A stretch of DNA of 7,792 nt from contig JAPULP010000386.1 of NCBI GenBank assembly GCA_027294815.1, forward strand, positions 1 through 7,792. Direction: 5' to 3'. Under the pieces are notes generated by a model. It saw only the letters and a program-made list of their open reading frames with translations. It searched no databases and was not told the origin of the DNA. Both the position numbers and the translations under genes were made by a program. This stretch comes from Gemmatimonadota bacterium (GTDB taxonomy: Bacteria; Gemmatimonadota; Gemmatimonadetes; Gemmatimonadales; GWC2-71-9). Below are positions 1 through 6,500 of this stretch, piece after piece (within the stretch, counting starts at the first letter, position 1; each line of letters begins with the position of its first letter).

Positions 1-237
1 CCGAATCTTGTCCACGCCCCGCACTTGTTGGATGGCTGCTTCGAGTGGTGACGTGACGAACGCTTCGGTCGCTTCGGGAGAAGCCCCGGTCCAGCGGGCG
101 GTCACCGTCAACTGGGGCAAAGCTGTTTCGGGCATCAACTCGATGGGAATGTTGCGCCACGCCGCCACACCCAGAAGCGCCACGGCGGCGTATCCCATCG
201 AGACGGCTACCGGACGTTTGATCGCCAGCTTAATCAT
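1..237 (-). CDS. Second RND efflux pump, N-terminal 79 residues only (runs off the left edge)
   Basis: This is the start of a second inner-membrane RND transporter, a proton-driven exporter. Translation from the ATG at 237 begins MIKLAIKRPVAVSMGYAAVA, and the frame stays open to base 1. The RPVAV motif before the first membrane helix (about residues 9-27), the following IPIELMPE stretch (cf. LPIDLLPD in the upstream pump) and the porter-domain segment with FVTSPLE and VRGVDKI are typical RND N-terminal features. Its ATG overlaps the TGA of the upstream pump gene as ATGA (234-237). A strong Shine-Dalgarno, GGAGGGG, lies at 249-243, seven bases from GGAGG to the ATG. It differs clearly from the first pump, so this is not a recent duplication. 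It may be a heteromer partner or a separate pump sharing the adaptor and channel. More than 90% of the protein is outside the window, so the subfamily cannot be set. Confidence 0.93.
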   Translation of the reverse strand, partial: MIKLAIKRPVAVSMGYAAVALLGVAAWRNIPIELMPETALPQLTVTARWTGASPEATEAFVTSPLEAAIQQVRGVDKIR

Positions 238-3200
238 GGTTTCCCCTCCGCCGGCGTCGGCGTGCCACGAACCGTATCAGACGAACCCCCTGCCTCCCCT
301 GCACTTATCCCCATACCAACCATCTCTCTGAACTTGACTCGCCCCTCTTCAATCAGGTCGTACGCCACCGGCACGACCACGAGCGTCAGCGCGGTGGCGC
401 TAATCAACCCACCGATCACCGCGATCGCCAACGGAGCACGAAGGTCGGACCCGCGACCCAGCCCCAGCGCCATCGGCGTCAACCCGAGCACGGTCGTCAC
501 GGTCGTCATCACGATGGGACGCAAACGCACGCGCCCGGCCTGGAGTATTGCGTCGCGCAGTGCGTTGCCTTGCGCGCGCATCCGGTTGATGAAGTCCACT
601 TTGACGATGGCGTCGTTCACCACAATGCCAATCAGAATCACCATACCGATCAAGCTCATCGTGTTGAGGCCGGCACCTGCAATCCAGAGCGAGACGGCGG
701 CACCGATCGTGGCCAGCGGGACACTCAGCAGAATGGTGAAGGGGTGAACAAAGGACTCGAACTGCGCCGCCAGGATCATGTATACCAGGATCAACGCCAG
801 TCCGAATGCAAACGCCAGATCGCGGAAGCTCTGTGCTCGCTCCTCGTTTTCGCCGCCGATGTCCCAGCGCAATCCGCGTGGTGGCGGATTCGCCGCAACC
901 GCGGCCTTCATGTCGTTCAACGCGGCGTCCAACCCGCCCGACGCGACGTCGGCGTACACGGAGACTATGCGAGACTGATCCAAGCGCCGCACTTCCGCAG
1001 GCCCCACCATCTCGCGCGTCTCGATGAGTTCGCGAAGTGGCACGCCTTTCAACTCCAACATATTGATCGTTGCGAGAGAACGCCGGTCTGTTTCCGGCAA
1101 GCGTACCATGATCGGGATCTTTTGATCGAAGTCGACGAAGTCGGTGGGAGACTCGCCACGCATGTAACGTTCGACCGTCTGCACGATCTCCCGAGGCTCG
1201 ATATCATAAACCGCCGCGCGATCGCGATCTACTCGGATCAGAATCTCGGGCTGCCCTTGCTCCACCGAGAGCCGAACATTCGTTAGCGTTGGCACATCGG
1301 CAAGCTGTTGGCTCAGTTCCTGTGCGTAGAGGAAAGCCTCGTCGATATCGTCTCCGCGCACCCGCACGGCGAGATCGGCATCACCACCACCCAGCAATCT
1401 TCCCAGCGCGGTGGCCTGGCCTGTTTCCACGACAAGCGTGCGAGGTGGAAACGACGCAATCGTTTCCTTCAAAGCAGCCAGGGTGACCGCGGTCTCTGCA
1501 CCTTCCTCCAGCCGCACGTCGATGACGGCGGAGTTGAGGCCACTCTCATCTTCCTCGATGCCGGCAATCGCCTCTTGCCTGCCCACTCGTGTGAATGCGG
1601 CCGCCACGCCTGGGGCGTCCAGAAACGCCTCTTCGAGTCGAGCGGCGATCCTTGCGGTCTCTTCGATGGGCGTGCCGCGCTCGAGCCTGAGTCGCGCTTG
1701 GAACGAACCCTGGTCCACATCGGGGAGCACTCCACGATCCAACGTCCATCCCAGTGCCACACCACCACCGAGGATGATCACGCAGACCGCGACGACGCGC
1801 GCGCGATGATCGAGCGCAGATTCGAGAAAGCCGTGATACCACTCGGCGAAGGCATCGAACACCCGGTCGAATGCATCCAGGAAAGGAGCGGCTAGAAAGA
1901 GAATGAAGGCGGATAGAGCGCGAAGCCCCCTGCCAGCAGCGCTCTTTATCGCCCTCCCTGACTCCACAATCGCGTTCGTGGCGCCACGTCCCATCGTCTT
2001 GGCCCACCGCAGCCGGCCGGTAATCGCTGGTGCTTCATCAACGATCCGTACCGACGATCCATCACCGCCCCAGCGCGCCGCCATTGTGGGCAACAACGTC
2101 AACGCGACCACCAAGCTGGCGATCAAGGCGAAGGCAACGGCGAACGAGAGTGCACCAAACAGCTGTCCGGCCACGCCCTCGACGTAGATGATCGGACCGA
2201 ACACGGCGATGGTCGTCAGTGTCGATGCCGCGATCGCGCCCTGAACTTCCTCCGCACCTGCCGCAGCCGCGGCCATTGGAGACTTCCCCATCTCTCGGTG
2301 GCGGAAGATGTTTTCCAACACGACGATCGAGTTGTCCACCAACATGCCGACGCCCAGTGCCAGCCCGCCGAGACTCATGATGTTGAGCGACACCCCTGCT
2401 AGATCCAAAAGCGAGAACGACGCCACTACCGAGATTGGAATTGCGAGCGCGATCGCGACGGGATATCGCGCGTCACGCAAGAAGAGGAACAACACCAGGA
2501 ACGCCAGCACGCCTCCGATCAGGAGTGCTTGCACGACGCTGGCGATCGCGTCGGAAATAAAGCCGGCCTGGCTGGTCGCGACGTCGAGCTGGATTTCGGG
2601 ATACTCGGCGCGCAACTGATTCAACACCTCGTCGACCCTCTCACCTACACGCACCGTGTTGGCGCCGGACTCCTTGAACAGCAGCAACCCCACCGCGGGG
2701 CGCCCGTTGTAACGAGCGATGGACTCTCGCTCTTTGAACCCGTCGGTCACGGTGGCGACGTCCCGGAGTCGCACCACCCCACTCACCGACGTCGTGTCAC
2801 TGCGCCTGATTGGAACCGCGGCGATCTCGTCGAGGTTTTGGAATTCACCGATCGTGCGCAACGCGTACCGAGTTCGACCCCGACGAATCGTGCCACCGGG
2901 TGCGCTCTCGTTGGCGGCGTCGATTGCGGTGATGACCTGATCGATCTCGATCTGATACGCCCGGAGCAGAGCGGGATCGATCTCGACGTGAATCTCCCGC
3001 TCCAAACCACCCGCCACCGCCGCCTGCGCGATGCCGTCGATCTGCTCGAGCCGGCGCTTGAATACTTCCGCCGCCAGATCCTTCAGCGCCCACAAGTTTT
3101 CACGACCTGATACACTGATGGCGATGATGGGCTCCGAGGTCGGATCGGTGCGGAGAACGACGGGTCGATCCGCCTGCTCGGGTAATTGGTCGCGGAGGTT

Positions 3201-3539
3201 GTCAAGCTGCTCGCGGACGTTGAGCACCGCAAAGTCCATGTTGGTGCCCCATGCGAACCTCAGCATGACCAGGGAAACACCTTCGCGTGACACGCTCTCG
3301 ACTTTCTCTACTCCCACCACCGAGCTGACACGCTGCTCGATCGGCTCCGTGACGAAGCGCTCGACTTCGCGCGGAGCCACATCCGGATAGCTCGTGTAGA
3401 CGACGAGACGCGGGTACGAAATGTCGGGCAGTAGATCGATCGGCAGGCGTTCGAACGAGATGACGCCGAGGAGCGCGATGGCGAAGAACAACATCGTCAC
3501 CGCGACGGGACGTTCGATCGAGCGGCTCGAAAGTGACAT
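234..3539 (-). CDS. RND-family efflux pump, inner-membrane subunit (AcrB/HAE-like), 1101 aa, complete
   Basis: This is the proton-driven pump of a tripartite exporter. The usual twelve-helix plan is visible: TM1 about 10-28, first porter loop about 30-325, TM2-6 about 331-486, TM7 about 580-600, second porter loop about 601-895, and TM8-12 about 907-1060. Family hallmarks are RPVAVTM near the N-terminus, MILAAQFESFVHPF at 921-934 and RLRPIVMTT at 1005-1013. The proton-relay region is not AcrB-like: TM4 reads LVDNSIVVLEN (D402 N403, where AcrB has Asp-Asp) and TM10 reads VVNDAIVKVDF (N975 D976, where AcrB has Lys-Asn). R1007 on TM11 is kept. This pattern occurs in a broad HAE-type subgroup, so the pump is probably functional. 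The TM6-TM7 linker (about 487-580) is longer than in AcrB, and a Gly/Ser/Pro-rich tail follows TM12. The start lies 10 bases after the channel gene's stop, with only a weak GAAGA-like binding site. The drug-versus-metal substrate is undetermined, but Asp-Asn favours HAE-like over CzcA-like. Confidence 0.96.
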   Translation of the reverse strand: MSLSSRSIERPVAVTMLFFAIALLGVISFERLPIDLLPDISYPRLVVYTSYPDVAPREVERFVTEPIEQRVSSVVGVEKVESVSREGVSLVMLRFAWGTNMDFAVLNVREQLDNLRDQLPEQADRPVVLRTDPTSEPIIAISVSGRENLWALKDLAAEVFKRRLEQIDGIAQAAVAGGLEREIHVEIDPALLRAYQIEIDQVITAIDAANESAPGGTIRRGRTRYALRTIGEFQNLDEIAAVPIRRSDTTSVSGVVRLRDVATVTDGFKERESIARYNGRPAVGLLLFKESGANTVRVGERVDEVLNQLRAEYPEIQLDVATSQAGFISDAIASVVQALLIGGVLAFLVLFLFLRDARYPVAIALAIPISVVASFSLLDLAGVSLNIMSLGGLALGVGMLVDNSIVVLENIFRHREMGKSPMAAAAAGAEEVQGAIAASTLTTIAVFGPIIYVEGVAGQLFGALSFAVAFALIASLVVALTLLPTMAARWGGDGSSVRIVDEAPAITGRLRWAKTMGRGATNAIVESGRAIKSAAGRGLRALSAFILFLAAPFLDAFDRVFDAFAEWYHGFLESALDHRARVVAVCVIILGGGVALGWTLDRGVLPDVDQGSFQARLRLERGTPIEETARIAARLEEAFLDAPGVAAAFTRVGRQEAIAGIEEDESGLNSAVIDVRLEEGAETAVTLAALKETIASFPPRTLVVETGQATALGRLLGGGDADLAVRVRGDDIDEAFLYAQELSQQLADVPTLTNVRLSVEQGQPEILIRVDRDRAAVYDIEPREIVQTVERYMRGESPTDFVDFDQKIPIMVRLPETDRRSLATINMLELKGVPLRELIETREMVGPAEVRRLDQSRIVSVYADVASGGLDAALNDMKAAVAANPPPRGLRWDIGGENEERAQSFRDLAFAFGLALILVYMILAAQFESFVHPFTILLSVPLATIGAAVSLWIAGAGLNTMSLIGMVILIGIVVNDAIVKVDFINRMRAQGNALRDAILQAGRVRLRPIVMTTVTTVLGLTPMALGLGRGSDLRAPLAIAVIGGLISATALTLVVVPVAYDLIEEGRVKFREMVGMGISAGEAGGSSDTVRGTPTPAEGKP
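243..249 (-). promoter_or_regulatory. Strong ribosome binding site for the second RND pump
   Basis: On the minus strand GGAGGGG lies inside the last codons of the first pump gene. GGAGG is seven bases before the ATG at 237. It fixes that start and suggests that the second pump is translated both by coupling through the ATGA overlap and by direct ribosome binding. Confidence 0.8.
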
Positions 3540-3549
3540 TCGGCGTCTT

Positions 3550-4911
3550 CTACTGCGCTTCTGGACGGGGGATTGCCTGACCGACCTGCTGCTCGAGACT
3601 GACCAGGGCGGTGGCGAAGTCGAGTTGACGGTTCACAATATCGCGCTCCGCCGTCGCTACGTCGTTGATGTATTGCTGCAACTCAATAAACGTGACCGCG
3701 TTGAATCGATACTGCTCTTGGGCCAGCTCGAGCCGTTGGCGGTTGAGCTCCAGTCGCCTGGTTTGTAGCTGCAAGGTTGTATAGGCGCTTTCGAGGTTTA
3801 TCAGGGCACTTCTGACCAATTGCTCCCGCTCGACCCTCCGCTCCCAGACGTCTTCCTGGGCCTGATCCAACGCCACCGAAGCGATTGCCGCTGATTGTGA
3901 CATGCTAAAGCGATCGAAGATTGGCAATGACACTTGAAGGCCAAAACTGAAGCGCTGTTGCGCACTTGGGTTGAAGTCGAAGAAGGAACCGTAGCCGTCC
4001 GACCCAGTGCCCCGACCGAAGCTTCCGTTGGCAGTAATACGTGGTAGGCGCTCACCTCGCGCCCGGGCCAGCTCCCGTTCCCGTTGGGTCGATTGTGCAT
4101 CCACCTGGCCAATTGACGGGTGCTGAGCCATCGCCACGCGCACGAGATCAGCGGGATCAATCAATGTCGGGTCAAAAACTTCGGGTAACACACCCGAAGG
4201 CTCAAAATCCGTGACTTCGCCCAGTATCCCCAGCTGTTGCAGGACCACCAACCGCCGTCTCCGAGCCTCGTTAATCGCCTCTGCCAGCGACTGTTCCTGT
4301 TGAGCAACCTGCAGCTGCACCGTCAACAATTTGACTTGATCGGACGACCCGATCGTGAACAGACGCTCTTCTCTCTGTAAATCCTCCCGCCTGGCCTCGA
4401 GAAGCTGTTCCTCAACGTCAATTTGCTGCTGCTGTACAACAGCTCGGTAGAAGGCCGTCGAAACGTTCGCCACGAGAGACAGTTCCTCTATTGCGACGGC
4501 ATTGTGCTGAGCCTCAACACCCATCCGCGCGGCCCGAAGGGTATTTACGTTCGCAAACCCGTCGAACAGTGTCAGACTCGTACTCAAGCCTTGGTTCGCG
4601 TTACTGTTCCTAATTGTCCGAGATTGGCTTTCGATTATTGTGCCTCCAAAGTCATCCGTCCCAAACGAGGTCTTGGTGCGACTGCCGTTCCAACCGAGGT
4701 TGGCGCTCAGCGAAGGCAGAAAGCTCCCGTAGGCGGCGAGCACATTTGCCTCAGCACTCCTGGTGCCAATCTCGGCCCGGCGAAAAGCCGGATTGCGCTG
4801 ACGAGCGACCTGCACAACCTCCTCCAGGGTCATCGTCGGCCGCTCTTGCTGCCCTAGGGCGGGACTCACCATTAGGAAGAACAATGCCGTAGTTGCCATC
4901 TGACTCTTCAT
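3550..4911 (-). CDS. TolC-family outer membrane efflux channel, 453 aa
   Basis: This is the outer-membrane exit duct of the tripartite pump. Starting at 4911, the protein opens MKSQMATTALFFLMVSPALG then QQE, a short signal peptide with a likely cut after residue 20. There is no lipobox cysteine, so it is not a lipoprotein of the OprM type. Two OEP-type halves are visible. The first covers about 27-225, with LTLFDGFANVN at 113-123 and long charged helices at 135-225. The second covers about 250-445, with SLPIFDRFSMSQS at 328-340 and the C-terminal helix from about 405 to 445. The length fits the family. An in-frame ATG at 4953 would add 14 residues, but it lies inside the adaptor gene and puts polar, charged residues before the signal. 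The 4911 start has GGAGGA just before it and is preferred. It is the second gene of the operon, 16 bases after the adaptor and 10 before the pump. Confidence 0.94.
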   Translation of the reverse strand: MKSQMATTALFFLMVSPALGQQERPTMTLEEVVQVARQRNPAFRRAEIGTRSAEANVLAAYGSFLPSLSANLGWNGSRTKTSFGTDDFGGTIIESQSRTIRNSNANQGLSTSLTLFDGFANVNTLRAARMGVEAQHNAVAIEELSLVANVSTAFYRAVVQQQQIDVEEQLLEARREDLQREERLFTIGSSDQVKLLTVQLQVAQQEQSLAEAINEARRRRLVVLQQLGILGEVTDFEPSGVLPEVFDPTLIDPADLVRVAMAQHPSIGQVDAQSTQRERELARARGERLPRITANGSFGRGTGSDGYGSFFDFNPSAQQRFSFGLQVSLPIFDRFSMSQSAAIASVALDQAQEDVWERRVEREQLVRSALINLESAYTTLQLQTRRLELNRQRLELAQEQYRFNAVTFIELQQYINDVATAERDIVNRQLDFATALVSLEQQVGQAIPRPEAQ

Positions 4912-4916
4912 GCTAT

Positions 4917-4922
4917 TCCTCC
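4917..4922 (-). promoter_or_regulatory. Ribosome binding site that fixes the outer-membrane channel start
   Basis: GGAGGA on the minus strand lies in the 16-base gap between the adaptor stop (TAA, 4930-4928) and the ATG at 4911. GGAGG is six bases from that ATG. Its position downstream of the alternative ATG at 4953 shows that 4911 is the real start. Confidence 0.85.
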
Positions 4923-4927
4923 ATCGC

Positions 4928-6109
4928 TTATCGGGGCCGGCCGCCTTCTGCACTGCGTGGGTTTTCGTCGAGCCGGACCACGGCGTCGTGAATCAACGTG
5001 TTGTGCCCGTCGATCAGCACGATCTGACCGGGCTCTAACATCTCGGTATCAGGATCGTCGACGATCTCGACGAGCGAATCGTTCTCCAAACCAATAGTGA
5101 CGTAATTCCACTTCGCTAACCCGCCTCGTTCATCCCCTTCGTACACAAACAGCATTGTGCGCCGGTCGCGCTCCAACACTGCGCTCTTCGGAACGAGAAC
5201 GCGGTCGGGGTACCGACGCGTCTCCAATGACACGCTTGCATACATGCCAGGGAGGATCCGCCCTTCGGGGTTGGGAACGCGGACGGTCACGCGTGCCGTG
5301 CGTGAACCCGTCTCGATCATCGGGTTGATGGTTTCGATGCGCCCGATAAACTTTTCGTTTCGGAAGGCGGCAAACGTAACCTGTGCGACCCTGCCGGCCG
5401 CGAGGTGACCGACTTCGGCCTCGAGCACCTGGACCTCGACCTTGATGGGATCGAGGTCCACAATGGTCATCAGTTCGTCGCCCGCCTGAACCCTATGCCC
5501 CTGGCTTACTAGGAGATTCGCAACTCGACCCGAGAACGGCGCCGCCACTCGGGAGCGCGTGAGCTGAAGCTGCGCGCGTTCCAGGGCCACCTCGGCTTGA
5601 TCGAGGCCACTTTGTGCGCGCGCCACTCGCTCCCGCTCGGCACGAACCTCAGGGTCCTCGATCTGGTCGTCGAACAATGTCCGCTCGCGATACGTCGCCC
5701 GCGCTTGGGCGAGACTGGCTTCGGCATCGCGCACGTTCAATGCCAGGTCGATGGTATCGAGGACCATCAACGTCTGGCCGCTTCGCACCACTTGGTTTTC
5801 ACGAACCGATATTTGCAGTGCGATGCCCTCGACCTGCGCCAACAATCTGCTTTCCAACCAAGCCGCCGCCTCACCAGCCGCGATCACAGAAACCACGAGC
5901 GTATCCCGCACCACTTCTGCACCACCCACCGGGATGGCGACATCGGTGCCGAACGTCCTCGTGGCGGACACTTCGGGCAGATCGCCCCGATCCTCGCCAC
6001 CCTCGGTGTCGTCGGTGTTGCCCCGGATTCGGAGGTAGATGCCCGAACCCAAGAGCACGATGACCGCAAACGCGAGAGAGGGACCAAAAAATCTTCGGGC
6101 AGCACTCAT
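4928..6109 (-). CDS. RND efflux membrane fusion (periplasmic adaptor) protein, HlyD/AcrA-type, 393 aa
   Basis: This adaptor bridges the inner-membrane pump and the outer-membrane channel across the periplasm. A hydrophobic segment at about residues 10-26 follows Arg5-Arg6. It acts as a signal or membrane anchor, and there is no lipobox cysteine, unlike AcrA. Domains in order: first half of the lipoyl-like domain at about 85-120 (QVEGIALQISVRENQVVRSG), alpha-helical coiled-coil hairpin at about 122-185 (rich in Ala, Glu, Arg, Gln), second lipoyl half with SRVAAPFSGRVANLLVSQG at 186-204, beta-barrel at about 220-296 with GRILPGMYASV, and membrane-proximal domain at about 300-380. An acidic linker (about 31-45) follows the anchor. 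The ATG at 6109 has an in-frame TGA four codons upstream and no good Shine-Dalgarno, so initiation may be weak or from a leaderless or very short leader. It is the first gene of the operon. The short hairpin suits a TolC-like partner, which is the next gene. Confidence 0.95.
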   Translation of the reverse strand: MSAARRFFGPSLAFAVIVLLGSGIYLRIRGNTDDTEGGEDRGDLPEVSATRTFGTDVAIPVGGAEVVRDTLVVSVIAAGEAAAWLESRLLAQVEGIALQISVRENQVVRSGQTLMVLDTIDLALNVRDAEASLAQARATYRERTLFDDQIEDPEVRAERERVARAQSGLDQAEVALERAQLQLTRSRVAAPFSGRVANLLVSQGHRVQAGDELMTIVDLDPIKVEVQVLEAEVGHLAAGRVAQVTFAAFRNEKFIGRIETINPMIETGSRTARVTVRVPNPEGRILPGMYASVSLETRRYPDRVLVPKSAVLERDRRTMLFVYEGDERGGLAKWNYVTIGLENDSLVEIVDDPDTEMLEPGQIVLIDGHNTLIHDAVVRLDENPRSAEGGRPR

Positions 6110-6159
6110 AAGCCGAACTCATGGATTGGGACGGCGACCACGTAAGGTCGAAAGGTCTC

Positions 6160-6188
6160 TAAAGAAAAGGTTTTCCTATATCAGTCAA
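6160..6188 (-). promoter_or_regulatory. Weak candidate sigma70-like promoter for the efflux operon
   Basis: On the minus strand TTGACT (6188-6183) matches the -35 consensus at five of six bases. At 17-base spacing the -10 position reads TCTTTA (6165-6160), a poor match. This AT-richer stretch is the only reasonable promoter-like sequence within about 100 bases of the adaptor start. Promoter rules for this phylum are uncertain, so this is only a guide. If it is used, the repeats and G-rich elements further right lie upstream of the transcript. Confidence 0.22.
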
Positions 6189-6276
6189 ACTACCCCACAG
6201 CCCAGCGGTTGGATTCGTCACACAACCGGGGCAATCACACCACTAGATGCTCCTGGTGGACGAAAGGTTGCGGCCG

Positions 6277-6302
6277 CCCCACCCCCGCACCCCTCCCAAC
6301 CC
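6277..6302 (-). other. Canonical G-quadruplex motif (five G-runs) upstream of the efflux operon
   Basis: Read on the minus strand, runs of 3, 3, 4, 5 and 4 G are separated by loops TT, A, TGC and T. This satisfies the standard pattern of four or more runs of at least three G with loops of 1-7 bases. The plus strand is the matching C-rich i-motif type. It is on the same strand as the efflux mRNA, about 170 bases before the adaptor ATG. It could therefore fold in DNA near the promoter, or in the RNA leader if transcription starts further upstream. The motif is seen directly. Folding and function are inference. Confidence 0.6.
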
Positions 6303-6359
6303 GGGGCAACCCCACACCCAACCGCCCATCCCGGGGCAGCCCCGACACTCAACCACCCA
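6300..6359 (+). repeat. Two imperfect tandem copies of a 30-base C-rich unit
   Basis: The copies start at 6300 and 6330. Both open CCCGGGGCARCCCC and continue with ACAC, a C/T-rich pair and AACCRCCCA. The second copy has one extra base after the first 14. The core includes GGGG-CAA-CCCC and, in the second copy, the near-palindrome GGGGC-A-GCCCC (6333-6343). The nine-base CCGGGGCAA also occurs at 6226-6234. Confidence 0.65.
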
Positions 6360-6380
6360 ACTCACGAGGCAGGATTTGTT

Positions 6381-6410
6381 GCTGCCCCCTGCTGCCCCTC
6401 GCTGCCCCTA
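6381..6410 (+). repeat. Three tandem 10-base repeats (GCTGCCCC plus two variable bases)
   Basis: The units are GCTGCCCCCT, GCTGCCCCTC and GCTGCCCCTA. The shared GCTGCCCC is the exact reverse complement of GGGGCAGC at 6333-6340, so an eight-base-pair stem could form with any of the three copies. Confidence 0.75.
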
Positions 6411-6421
6411 CGAGATGGGTC

Positions 6422-6437
6422 GGGTAAGACCTTACCC
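6422..6437. promoter_or_regulatory. 16-base palindrome, candidate repressor operator
   Basis: GGGTAAGACCTTACCC has perfect seven-base arms (GGGTAAG / CTTACCC) around a central AC. The size and symmetry resemble binding sites of dimeric regulators such as TetR- or MarR-type proteins, which often control efflux operons. No regulator gene is present in the window. It lies about 160 bases before the propeller start and about 315 before the adaptor start. It could instead be a small RNA hairpin with a GACC loop. Confidence 0.4.
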
Positions 6438-6447
6438 TAAGCCGGCT

Positions 6448-6473
6448 GGCCGCTCGCGGGGAGCAGCTTTTTT
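6448..6473 (+). terminator. Terminator-like hairpin with a six-T run, facing right
   Basis: The stem is GCTC (6452-6455) with GAGC (6461-6464) around a GCGGG loop. It is extended past a C/A mismatch by GC pairing at 6449-6450 with 6466-6467 and a G-T wobble, and is followed directly by T at 6468-6473. The stem is short and interrupted. No plus-strand gene lies upstream in the window, so it would end a non-coding or antisense transcript, if it is real. Confidence 0.35.
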
Positions 6474-6500
6474 ACTATCTACGTAATAAATCATACGAAG
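6467..6500 (+). promoter_or_regulatory. AT-rich block, likely promoter area of the propeller gene
   Basis: This is the most AT-rich stretch of the intergenic region and lies about 100 bases before the ATG at 6597. A TTTACT (6471-6476) and TACGAA (6494-6499) pair has 17-base spacing, but the -10 is poor (three of six). I support the area rather than an exact promoter. Confidence 0.25.

Noticed and set aside
570..1286. A 238-codon plus-strand frame opposite the RND pump gene
   Set aside because: It lies wholly antisense to a well-supported RND gene. Its translation is rich in Arg, His and Asp with no domain, a normal effect of GC-rich codon use on the other strand.
1308..1895. A 195-codon plus-strand frame opposite the RND pump
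   Set aside because: Antisense shadow. It has no ribosome site and no recognisable fold or motif, and the opposite frame is conserved pump sequence.
5871..6122. Minus-strand frame starting at ATG 6122, overlapping the adaptor start
   Set aside because: It is out of frame with the adaptor, Cys/Arg/Gly-rich and without a ribosome site. Only a possible decoy start.
5597..6145. A 182-codon plus-strand frame across the adaptor gene and its start
   Set aside because: Antisense to the adaptor coding sequence, with no plausible protein features.
6226..6410. The intergenic repeats as a CRISPR array
   Set aside because: The units are too short and tandem without unique spacers, and no cas gene is present.
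6209..6486. Short plus-strand frames in the intergenic region (72-133 codons)
   Set aside because: Their composition (Pro, His, Thr) simply reflects the C-rich DNA. There is no ribosome site, and the frames run across repeats and hairpins.
6480..6500. Short inverted repeat CGTA/TACG (6482-6485 and 6494-6497) as an operator
   Set aside because: Four-base arms are expected by chance in an AT-rich stretch.
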